From positions 41,420 through 105,419 of the forward strand of contig CAZBGV010000001.1 of the NCBI GenBank assembly GCA_964491485.1: DNA of 64,000 bases, read 5' to 3'. Source of the stretch: IDS-8 sp964491485 (GTDB lineage Bacteria; Pseudomonadota; Gammaproteobacteria; Steroidobacterales; Woeseiaceae). Shown here piece after piece: positions 30,813 through 38,638 of the stretch. A model generated the notes under the pieces. The model was not told where the DNA came from. It made no database searches and saw only the letters and a program-made list of their open reading frames with translations. How positions within the stretch are numbered: position 1 is the stretch's first letter; the number at the start of each line of letters is the position of its first letter. The translations under genes were made by a program, and so were the position numbers.

Positions 30813-32455
30813 CCGCCCGCCTTCCGCGCCGCCGACTGCCATCGCCGGAATGCGCAATCGACCGGCGCGTGCCGCGACCGTACGCGCCGGAATCCTGCCG
30901 TCCCGCGCGCCCCCGGCGCGGCGGGATCGCGCCGGGGAGGGGTGGGCTCCGGGTCACGCATCCTGGCGGGACCTCGCCGGCGCGACGCCGGGTCGCTGGC
31001 GGCGCGCGTCACTGCGCGGGCCGGTGCGGCGCGCCGCAATCCGGGCAGGCGGTCGAACAGGGGCCGCTGGCGGCGGGCTTGCAGCGCCAGGATTTCCGTC
31101 GCGAGGCGCTCCGCCTGCTTGCGCAGCTCCGGCACGGCCGTCTGCTCCCAGAGCCGGGCCTTGCAGGCGGGTCCGAGCAGGTAGAGTCCCTCGATCCGGC
31201 CGTCGGCTCCGATGGCCGTGCCGTTCCCGGACGTCGCGTATCCGAGCCCGAGCGGATCGGGCGTCAGCAGCCCGTCGGCGATCATTTGCCCGTGCAGATC
31301 CGACTCATGCAGGCGAAAGCTCGGGCTCGTGCAGTTGACGATCCAGTCGAAGCGGTCGTGACGGGTGCGGTCCGTGCCGCGGAGCGTACAGTCGACGAAG
31401 ATCGCCTTGTCGGTCGCCAAAGCCCTGGAGACGCGGCCTGCCGAAACGGTGAGTCTTCCGGTGCGTTGCAGCCCGGCAATCGTGCGCGCCGCTCCGGGCG
31501 CCAGGCGATGGCGGTGCACTTCCCAGAAAGGCCGGACGTGGCGCAGGAAGCGCGCGCGCTCCTCATCGGGCAGTGCCTTCCACAGGTCGGCCGCGAGCAG
31601 CCGCAGCGCATCGAACACCGCGTGCCAGCTCACGTCTCGCGCGCCGGCCTCGCGAACGGCGCGGCGGACGGTTCGCACGGTCGCCGGCACGCTGCCCGAA
31701 GCAGCGGCGGCGCGCAGCGTCCCCCGGATGTCCGGCGGCAGCCCGGATGCCTCGGCGGCATGCGCGCGCGGCAGCAGGCCGCGGCGCGACATCGCGTGCA
31801 CGGGGCCGATGTGGCCCTGCCGATGCAGCGACATCACGACGTCGACCATCGTCAGCCCCGTGCCGAGGATCAGCACCCGGTCCGTCGGCCAGACGTCTTC
31901 TATCCGGCCCCGGTCCCACGCATTCCGCACGTAACGCGGCGAATCCGCGATGCGCCGCAGCGCAAGCGGGTCTGCCGGTCCCGGATGGCCCGTGGCCAGG
32001 ACGACGGTATCCGCGCGCAACGTCGTCCCGTCCTCGAGCGCCACGTCGAAGGTGCCGGAGCGGCGCACGACCGATACGGCGCTCACCTGCGTGTGTGCCC
32101 GGAACCCGACGCGCGACTCCCCGACGGCGTTGACCGCCTCGATGAGGGAATCCTCGAGGTAGTCACCGTAAACCGAGCGGGGAACGAACACCGTATCCGC
32201 CGCCTGTATGCCGCACTTCTCGAGCCATCTCGAGAAGCGATCGGGGGCGTCGGAGAACAGGCTCATCGCGCCGGGCCGCGTGTTCAGGACGTGCTCATCG
32301 GCGGTCGTGCTGTAGGCGACGCCGCGACCAAGCCGCTCGCGCGCTTCGACCAGCGTCACGGAGAGCGGCCGCACGCTGCGCCGGATGAGGTGTATGGCAA
32401 GCGCCGTTCCGCTGAAACCGCCGCCGATGATGACGGCGTGATATCGCTGCTGCAT
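30542..32455 (-). CDS. FAD/NAD(P)-binding protein with long non-homologous C-terminal tail
   Basis: 637 residues. N-terminal Rossmann motif AVIIGGGFSGTALAIHLIRR, then ERLGRGVAYSTTADEHVLN, LATGHPGP and a second dinucleotide motif VLILGTGLTMVDVVMSL: the FAD_NAD_binding_9 type. Recognisable sequence ends near residue 475 (AERLATEILALQARRQRPLF). The remaining ~165 residues are arginine/serine-rich, and the end runs antisense into DUF885, so they may be junk readthrough after loss of a stop. Start at 32455 has GAGGAGA. Divergent from the sulfate operon; a decayed paralogue lies at 41588. Confidence 0.82.
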   Translation of the reverse strand: MQQRYHAVIIGGGFSGTALAIHLIRRSVRPLSVTLVEARERLGRGVAYSTTADEHVLNTRPGAMSLFSDAPDRFSRWLEKCGIQAADTVFVPRSVYGDYLEDSLIEAVNAVGESRVGFRAHTQVSAVSVVRRSGTFDVALEDGTTLRADTVVLATGHPGPADPLALRRIADSPRYVRNAWDRGRIEDVWPTDRVLILGTGLTMVDVVMSLHRQGHIGPVHAMSRRGLLPRAHAAEASGLPPDIRGTLRAAAASGSVPATVRTVRRAVREAGARDVSWHAVFDALRLLAADLWKALPDEERARFLRHVRPFWEVHRHRLAPGAARTIAGLQRTGRLTVSAGRVSRALATDKAIFVDCTLRGTDRTRHDRFDWIVNCTSPSFRLHESDLHGQMIADGLLTPDPLGLGYATSGNGTAIGADGRIEGLYLLGPACKARLWEQTAVPELRKQAERLATEILALQARRQRPLFDRLPGLRRAAPARAVTRAASDPASRRRGPARMRDPEPTPPRRDPAAPGARGTAGFRRVRSRHAPVDCAFRRWQSAARKAGGYRAAAAFVSRIQSSTWRSRTSSVTPPSRSTTSWNSRMSKAGPSSRFARSRSSRILSSPILYASACPGHEMYRSISVCTLCSDSAEFSAR

Positions 32456-32541
32456 GGCTTCTCCTCGCATGATGGCGCACGCAATGTGCGGCGAGGAGCA
32501 AAAGGCTATCGGCTCATGGTCACGTTGTCGGTCGCAGGCCG

Positions 32542-32557
32542 GTCACCATCGGGTGAC
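32542..32557. promoter_or_regulatory. Possible operator upstream of the sulfate operon
   Basis: GTCACC-ATCG-GGTGAC, six-base perfect arms, lies in the 211-base divergent promoter region between the FAD-binding gene and the sulfate-binding protein gene. The binding protein is unknown. Confidence 0.35.
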
Positions 32558-32666
32558 AAGTCGATGGCGCGTGCAGTGCCCTGGCACTGAAACGTCACCG
32601 CAAAAATACCGACACGGTTACCTGCCCTGCGTAGCATGCGTCGCTCCCCGATTCGAGGAGACTCGC

Positions 32667-33737
32667 ATGGCTATTCGGCACTTACTCGGCGCACTGCTCG
32701 TTACCTTGTTGCTGGCCTTGACGGGCCTGCTGGCCTCCGCGGGCGCGGCGCACGCGGACGACGTCGAGATTCTCAACGTCTCGTACGACCCCACACGCGA
32801 GCTGTACCGGGAGTTCAACGAAAAATTCTCCGAGTACTGGCACGAGCGCACCGGCGACGAGGTGACGGTGCAGATGTCGCACGGCGGCTCCGGCAGCCAG
32901 GCCCGCTCCGTGATCGACGGCCTCGACGCGGACGTGGTGACCCTCGCCCTCGCGTACGACGTGGAGGCCATCCGGCTGCACAGTCGGCGGTTGCGGGCCG
33001 ACTGGCAGTCGCGTCTGCCGCACAACAGCGCGCCCTACACCTCCGCGATCGTGTTTCTCGTGCGCAGCGGCAACCCGAAAAACATCCGGGACTGGCCGGA
33101 CCTGCTGCGGGACGACGTGCAGGTGATCACGCCGAATCCCAAGACCTCGGGCGGCGCCCGCTGGAACTACCTGGCCGCATGGGGCTACGTGCTCGACCGC
33201 GAGCTCGGCGGCATCGATCGCCTCGCGGAGGCGCCTGCTGACGAGGTGGCGCGGGCGCAGAAGCAGGCGGCCGCCTTCGTCGCGGACCTGTACCGTCACG
33301 TGCCGGTGCTCGATCGCGGCGCCCGCGGCTCGACCAACACGTTCGTGCAGCGCGGCATCGGCGACGTGCTGCTCGCGTGGGAGAACGAAGCGTTGCTGGC
33401 CATCGACCAGATGGGCGAGGACGACGTGGAGATCGTGGTGCCGAGCATCAGTATCCTGGCCGAGCCGACCGTGGCGGTCGTGGACACGGTGGTGGATCGC
33501 AAGGGCACGCGGGCCGTCGCGCAGGCGTACCTCGAATACCTGTACACTCCGACGGGCCAGGAGATCATCGCGAAGAACCACTACCGCCCGCGGGATCCCG
33601 AGGTCGCCGCACGCTATCGCAGGCAATTCCCGGACGTTCGCCTGTTCACGATCGACGAAGTGTTCGGCGGCTGGAGCAAGGCGCAGGCGGAGCACTTCGA
33701 CGACGGCGGCATGTTCGACCGGATTTACCTGCAATAG
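32667..33737 (+). CDS. sbp: Sulfate ABC transporter substrate-binding protein
   Basis: 356 residues with signal peptide (LLGALLVTLLLALTGLLASAGAAHA). Family motifs: LNVSYDPTRELYREFNEKF, QMSHGGSGSQARSVIDGLDAD (sulfate loop), NPKTSGGARWNYLAAWGY, and the C-terminal EVFGGWSKAQAEHFDDGGMFD. Could equally be called cysP; it captures sulfate or thiosulfate in the periplasm. GAGGAG upstream of ATG 32667. First gene of a seven-gene run to 41400. Confidence 0.92.
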   Translation: MAIRHLLGALLVTLLLALTGLLASAGAAHADDVEILNVSYDPTRELYREFNEKFSEYWHERTGDEVTVQMSHGGSGSQARSVIDGLDADVVTLALAYDVEAIRLHSRRLRADWQSRLPHNSAPYTSAIVFLVRSGNPKNIRDWPDLLRDDVQVITPNPKTSGGARWNYLAAWGYVLDRELGGIDRLAEAPADEVARAQKQAAAFVADLYRHVPVLDRGARGSTNTFVQRGIGDVLLAWENEALLAIDQMGEDDVEIVVPSISILAEPTVAVVDTVVDRKGTRAVAQAYLEYLYTPTGQEIIAKNHYRPRDPEVAARYRRQFPDVRLFTIDEVFGGWSKAQAEHFDDGGMFDRIYLQ

Positions 33738-33757
33738 CCGCAAACCGGGGATCATCG

Positions 33758-34999
33758 ATGCGTACACCAACGAGAATCGGCTCGGCGGTTGCCGCGACAG
33801 TCCTCCTTGCGGGGACAGCGTTCGCCGAGGAGAACGCCGGACAAGCCGGACAAGTCGCAGCCGGCAGCGACGGATTTTCCCTGGCCTCGGCGGACGGCGC
33901 CTGGGCACTGGAGCTGCACGGCCTCGTGCATTTCGACGGGCGCTGGTTCAGCGGCGATTCCGTGCCGGACGACGCCGACGAATGGCTGCTGCGTCGCGTG
34001 CGGCCTTCGCTCGAAGGCCAGCTCGGCGAGCGGATCGCCTTTCGCATCATGCCGGACTTCGGCGAAGGCGATACGGAGCTGATCGACGCTTACGTCGATA
34101 CCGGGCTCGGCGGCGGCCTGACGCTGCGCGCGGGCAAATTCAAGCCGCCCGTCGGCCTCGAGCGGCTGCAGTCGGCGGACAGCCTGCGGATGGTCGAGCG
34201 CTCCTACGTGTCCGAGCTACTGCCGAACCGCGATCTCGGCCTCGCGTTGTCGGGCGGCGGCGAGCGCCTGAGCTGGAGCACCGGCGTCTTCAACGGCGTG
34301 AACGATGGGCGTTCGGGAGACCGGAACGACGACGGCAACCAGGAGGTCGCATTGCGCCTGTTCTCTCACCCGTTCGGCTCGGAAGATGACGGCACGACGT
34401 TCGGGATCGGCATCGCCGCGACCTACGGGGATACCGCGGGGACGAGCGACACGCCGTTGCTGTCCGGCTACCGATCGCCCGGACAGGAGACCGTCTTCAG
34501 CTACCGCAGCGACGACGCGCCCACGATCGCCGACGGCGACCGCTTGCGCCTGTCACCGCAGTTCTACTGGTACCGCGGGCCGCTCGGGCTGCTCGGCGAA
34601 TGGGCGCGCGTGCGCCAGGACGTGCGCCGGACCGCCGCGACCTTCGACCGCGCCGCGACGCTGGAGCACGAAGCGTGGCAGCTGACCGGCGAGTGGTTCC
34701 TCACCGGCGGCGACGCCGGATTCAAGGACCCGGAGACCGCGGGCGCGGTGCAGCTGGTCGCCCGGGTCGCCCGGCTCGACATCGACGGGCAGGCCTTCGC
34801 CGGGGGCCCGGCGTCGTTTGCCGACCCGACGATTGCCGTGCGCCGCGCCGATACCTGGGGTGCAGGCGTCAACTGGCGGCCGCTAAAGGGTTTGAAGACG
34901 TCCCTGGTCTACCAGCAGACCCAATTCGACGGCGGCGCCCCCGGCGGCGACCGGCCCGACGAGAAGGTGGTCTTCCTCCGCCTGCAGCAGACCTTCTGA
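33758..34999 (+). CDS. OprO/OprP-like porin in the sulfate locus
   Basis: 413 residues. Signal peptide (IGSAVAATVLLAGTAFA), then a barrel matching the phosphate-selective porin family: WALELHGLVHFDGRWFSGD, RRVRPSLEGQLGERIAFRIMPDFG, LRAGKFKPPVGLERLQSA, SYVSELLPNRDLGLALSG, ending VVFLRLQQTF with terminal Phe. The family carries anions (phosphate, polyphosphate). Its position 20 bases after sbp suggests sulfate passage across the outer membrane, which is inference. Confidence 0.87.
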   Translation: MRTPTRIGSAVAATVLLAGTAFAEENAGQAGQVAAGSDGFSLASADGAWALELHGLVHFDGRWFSGDSVPDDADEWLLRRVRPSLEGQLGERIAFRIMPDFGEGDTELIDAYVDTGLGGGLTLRAGKFKPPVGLERLQSADSLRMVERSYVSELLPNRDLGLALSGGGERLSWSTGVFNGVNDGRSGDRNDDGNQEVALRLFSHPFGSEDDGTTFGIGIAATYGDTAGTSDTPLLSGYRSPGQETVFSYRSDDAPTIADGDRLRLSPQFYWYRGPLGLLGEWARVRQDVRRTAATFDRAATLEHEAWQLTGEWFLTGGDAGFKDPETAGAVQLVARVARLDIDGQAFAGGPASFADPTIAVRRADTWGAGVNWRPLKGLKTSLVYQQTQFDGGAPGGDRPDEKVVFLRLQQTF

Positions 35000-35105
35000 A
35001 GCCGCCAGTCCGCGCTTGTAACCGCGAAGTAACCGCCCTGGAACCGACTCGGTGACCGCCGGGCAATAGCATGTTGGCCCTGTGAACCGCGCCCGGAGAT
35101 TGGCC

Positions 35106-36911
35106 ATGTCCATCGTACTGGAACAGATCTCGAAGCATTTCGACGGCGCCGCCGCCGTCAGCGACGTGACCGTCGATATCGCGGAAGGCGAGTTCTTCGT
35201 GCTGCTCGGTCCCTCGGGGAGCGGCAAGAGCACGCTGCTGCGCGCCATCGCCGGGCTCACGCCGATCGACCATGGCCGTATCCTGCTGCACGGTCGGGAC
35301 GTGTCTGACGTCAGCGCGCGCGATCGCGAGGTCGGCTTCGTGTTCCAGAATTACGCGCTCTTCCGGCACATGACGGTCGCGGACAACATCGAGTTCGCCC
35401 TGCGCGCACGCCGCATACCGGCGCGCGAGCGGCGCCGCCGCTGCGCCGAGCTGCTCGAGCTCGTCGCCCTCACCGGCTTCGAGCGCCGGCTGCCGGCGGA
35501 GCTTTCCGGCGGCCAGCAGCAGCGGGTCGCGGTGGCGCGCGCGCTGGCACACCAGCCGCGCGTGCTGCTGCTCGACGAGCCGTTCGGCGCCCTCGACGCG
35601 AAGATCCGCGAGGAGCTGCGGCGGGCGATTCGCTCCATCCAGCGCGCCGTCGGCATCACCACCATACTCGTGACGCACGACCAGGAAGAAGCGTTCACGA
35701 TGGCGGATCGCATCGGCGTCATGGATCGCGGGCGGCTCCAGGAGGTCGGCGAGCCCCGCGAGCTCTACGCGCGGCCGAAGACCCGTTTCGTCGCGACGTT
35801 CCTCGGCGCGGCCAACCTGCTGCTCGGCCGTTACGAGGGCGGCGACGTGCGGATCGGCGATTCGGCGTTTCCGACCCGGCATCCGATCCCCGCGGTGCCG
35901 GCGCAAGGCACCGAAGCGACCGTGGTCATCAGGCCCGAGGATGTCGTCATTCATCGCGCGGGAGTCGCGTCGGACGCCTTGCGCATCGGCACCGGGAAGG
36001 TGACGGGGCTGGAGTTCACCGGCTCGCAGGAGCGCATCCGCCTGTCGCTGAAATCGAGCGATACGCTGGCCAGCGCACTCACGCCGGCCGCGCCGGAATT
36101 CACTGTCGAAGCGTCGCGCGGCGCACGCGAAGCGGAAAGCCTGCCGCTCAGCGTCGGCCAGATCGCGGCGATCGGGGCAAAGCGCATCCACGTGCTGCCG
36201 ACGCGCATCAGCAGCGTGCGCCTGCTCGCGACGAGTGACGCCGCCGAGCAGCGTCTCAAGAGCTCCCTGCTGGTGCGCGACCTGGCGGAACGCATGAACA
36301 TCGCCCCGACGCTGCACCGGGCCGATGGCGGTTTCGGCATCGAGCGCTCGCTGTCCGGGCTTTGCGTCGTGGTTCCCGAGCAGGGGCGCGACCCGCGCCG
36401 GGTGGCCGCGCTGCTGCACACGGGCGCCCGCCAGATCCTCGCGCTGGTCAGGGACGACCGGCCGGTGGAACGGATCTTGATTTACACCCAGCCGTCGCGT
36501 CCGGCGCGCGACGGCGCGCTCTCCACCGCCGGCAGCCTGCTGCGCCATATGAGCGTGGACGCCACGCTGCTCGTGCCCGCGGAGGAGCGTCTCCTGTACG
36601 GCCGGCGCTACCGCGACCTGCTGGACATCCGCCGGTCCGCGCTGCGGCTGCACGGCGTCGACGTCCGCACCGAGTCTTTCCACGGCGACATCGTCGCCCA
36701 CCTGAAGCACTGCCTCGAAGCGGACGTTCCCACGCTGCTCCTGGTCGGCGTCACTTCGACGAGTGGCCGCCGGGCGCTCATCAAGGGGCTCACGGAGCTC
36801 GCGGCATATCGCTCGTGCGCCGCCGTCCTCGTGACCTCCGCACGCGGCGACACCGAAAGCCGTGAGGCGGCGCCGGACTTCAGGCGGGCCAGGCTGGCCG
36901 GCGTGGCCTGA
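35106..36911 (+). CDS. cysA: Sulfate ABC transporter ATPase CysA fused to a universal-stress-like C-terminal domain
   Basis: 601 residues; ordinary CysA is about 350. Residues 1-235 are the ATPase: Walker A GPSGSGKST, LSGGQQQRVAVARALA, LLLDEPFGALD, LVTHDQEEA. Residues ~240-365 form the regulatory region (VVIRPEDVVIHRAG...VTGLEFTGSQERIRL). From ~375 to the end comes an extra alpha/beta domain (LLVRDLAERMNIAPTLHR, ILALVRDDRPVERILIYTQP, LLRHMSVDATLLVPAEE, VPTLLLVGVTSTSGR) that looks like a universal stress protein fold, possibly binding nucleotide. Start at 35106 with GGAG; the frame opens at 35082. Confidence 0.9.
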   Translation: MSIVLEQISKHFDGAAAVSDVTVDIAEGEFFVLLGPSGSGKSTLLRAIAGLTPIDHGRILLHGRDVSDVSARDREVGFVFQNYALFRHMTVADNIEFALRARRIPARERRRRCAELLELVALTGFERRLPAELSGGQQQRVAVARALAHQPRVLLLDEPFGALDAKIREELRRAIRSIQRAVGITTILVTHDQEEAFTMADRIGVMDRGRLQEVGEPRELYARPKTRFVATFLGAANLLLGRYEGGDVRIGDSAFPTRHPIPAVPAQGTEATVVIRPEDVVIHRAGVASDALRIGTGKVTGLEFTGSQERIRLSLKSSDTLASALTPAAPEFTVEASRGAREAESLPLSVGQIAAIGAKRIHVLPTRISSVRLLATSDAAEQRLKSSLLVRDLAERMNIAPTLHRADGGFGIERSLSGLCVVVPEQGRDPRRVAALLHTGARQILALVRDDRPVERILIYTQPSRPARDGALSTAGSLLRHMSVDATLLVPAEERLLYGRRYRDLLDIRRSALRLHGVDVRTESFHGDIVAHLKHCLEADVPTLLLVGVTSTSGRRALIKGLTELAAYRSCAAVLVTSARGDTESREAAPDFRRARLAGVA

Positions 36912-36919
36912 CGTCAACG

Positions 36920-37765
36920 ATGGATGCTCGAGCCACCTGGGTGCGGCCGAGCGCGCTGCCGGGCTTCGGCCTGACGATCGGCACGACCTGCGCGTTTCTC
37001 GGCCTCATCGTTTTGATTCCCGTCGCGGCGCTGGTCCTGAAGGCCGGCAGCCTGCCGCTGCCCCAGCTATGGCAGATCGCCACCGAGCCGCGCGCGCTGG
37101 CCAGCTACCGCCTGAGCTTCGGCGCTTCGCTGCTGGCGGCCGTCCTGAACGCGGTGTTCGGGCTGGCCATCGCCTGGTGCCTGGTGCGCTACCGCTTTCC
37201 GGGGCGGCGTTTCGTCGATGCCGTCATCGACCTGCCGTTCGCGCTGCCGACGGCGGTATCGGGCATCGCGCTCGCCACGGTGTTCGCGCCGAAGGGGTGG
37301 ATCGGCCAGTGGCTGGAGCCGCTCGGGATCCAGGTGGCGTATTCCTGGCTTGGCGTGGTCGTCGCGCTGACGCTCGTCGGGCTGCCGTTCGTGGTGCGCT
37401 CCGTGCAGCCGGCGCTGGAGGACGTCGACGCGAGCCTGGAAGAGGCGGCGGAATCCCTGGGCGCCGGCCGCTGGACCATCTTTCGCCGGGTGATCCTGCC
37501 GGCGATCACGCCCGCGCTCGCGACGGGCTTCACGCTGGCGTTCGCACGCGGCATCGGCGAATACGGGTCCGTGATCTTCATCGCCGGGAACCTGCCGATG
37601 CGCACCGAGATCACGCCGCTGCTCATCGTCATCAAGCTCGAGCAGTACGATTACCTCGGTGCCGCGGCCCTCGGCTTCGTCATGCTGTGCATGTCGTTCG
37701 CGATGCTGCTCGCGATCAACGCGCTGAACGGTTGGCGCGCGCGCCGCCACAGGGGGCGGAAGTGA
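36920..37765 (+). CDS. cysT: Sulfate ABC transporter permease CysT
   Basis: 281 residues, six membrane segments. Starts with the family's GFGLTIGTTCAFLGLIVLIPVAALVLK; EAA loop DVDASLEEAAESLGAGRWTIFRRVILPA; IGEYGSVIFIAGNLPMRTEITPLLI is diagnostic of CysT (CysU). Follows cysA by eight bases and overlaps cysW by four (GTGA). Confidence 0.94.
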   Translation: MDARATWVRPSALPGFGLTIGTTCAFLGLIVLIPVAALVLKAGSLPLPQLWQIATEPRALASYRLSFGASLLAAVLNAVFGLAIAWCLVRYRFPGRRFVDAVIDLPFALPTAVSGIALATVFAPKGWIGQWLEPLGIQVAYSWLGVVVALTLVGLPFVVRSVQPALEDVDASLEEAAESLGAGRWTIFRRVILPAITPALATGFTLAFARGIGEYGSVIFIAGNLPMRTEITPLLIVIKLEQYDYLGAAALGFVMLCMSFAMLLAINALNGWRARRHRGRK

Positions 37766-38628
37766 ACGCGGCCGAGGCGGCGCTTGCATCGCGCGCACCG
37801 GGGCGGGGATCGGGGCGCGCCGTGCGCTGCGCGCTCATCGGCACCTCTCTCGCGTTCCTCGCGCTCGTATTGCTCATTCCGGTCGCATCGATCCTCGTGT
37901 ATGCGTTCTCGAGCGGGTTCGACATGTACTGGCAGGCGCTGCGCACGCCGGATACGGTTTCCGCCATCCGCCTCACGCTGTTGACGGCGGCGGTCGTGGT
38001 GCCGCTCAACACGGTGTTCGGCGTGGCGGCCGCGTGGGCGATCGCGAAATTCGACTTCCGCGGCAAGCAGGTACTGATCACACTCATCGACCTGCCGTTT
38101 TCGCTCTCCCCGGTCGTCGCGGGGCTGGTGTTCATCCTGCTGTTCGGCGCCCAGGGCTGGTTCGGCCCTTGGCTGGAGCAGCGGGACATCTCGATCGTGT
38201 TCGCATTTCCCGGCATCGTGCTCGCGACGCTGCTGGTGACGTTTCCCTACGTGGCGCGCGAGCTGATACCGGTGATGCAGATGCACGGGCGCAATGCCGA
38301 AGAGGCCGCGGTCAGCCTCGGTGCCAGCGGCTGGACGACCTTTTTCCGCGTCACCCTGCCCACGGTTCGCTGGGCCCTGCTCTATGGCATCATTCTGTGC
38401 AACGCCCGGGCCATGGGCGAGTTCGGCGCCGTCTCGGTCGTTTCCGGGCACATCAGGGGCCAGACCACGACCATGCCGCTGCACGTGGAGATCCTCTACA
38501 ACGAGTACGATCTCACCGGAGCTTTCGCCGTGGCCTCCCTGCTGATGCTGCTGGCAGTGCTTACCCTCTTGATCAAGACAGCCATCGAAGTAACGAGCGC
38601 CCGGCAGCCCCGGCCGGGCCTGCGCTGA
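37762..38628 (+). CDS. cysW: Sulfate ABC transporter permease CysW
   Basis: 288 residues, six membrane segments. Family motifs: WAIAKFDFRGKQVLITLIDLP, MQMHGRNAEEAAVSLGASGW (EAA loop) and NARAMGEFGAVSVVSGHIRG. GTG start overlapping the cysT stop. Pairs with CysT as the channel served by CysA and the sulfate-binding protein. Confidence 0.94.
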   Translation: MNAAEAALASRAPGRGSGRAVRCALIGTSLAFLALVLLIPVASILVYAFSSGFDMYWQALRTPDTVSAIRLTLLTAAVVVPLNTVFGVAAAWAIAKFDFRGKQVLITLIDLPFSLSPVVAGLVFILLFGAQGWFGPWLEQRDISIVFAFPGIVLATLLVTFPYVARELIPVMQMHGRNAEEAAVSLGASGWTTFFRVTLPTVRWALLYGIILCNARAMGEFGAVSVVSGHIRGQTTTMPLHVEILYNEYDLTGAFAVASLLMLLAVLTLLIKTAIEVTSARQPRPGLR

Positions 38629-38638
38629 ACGGACGGCG

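Noticed and set aside
32570..32600. Third sigma-54 promoter before the sulfate-binding gene (CTGGCACTGAAACGTC)
   Set aside because: The -24-like half is present but no TTGC stands at the required distance.
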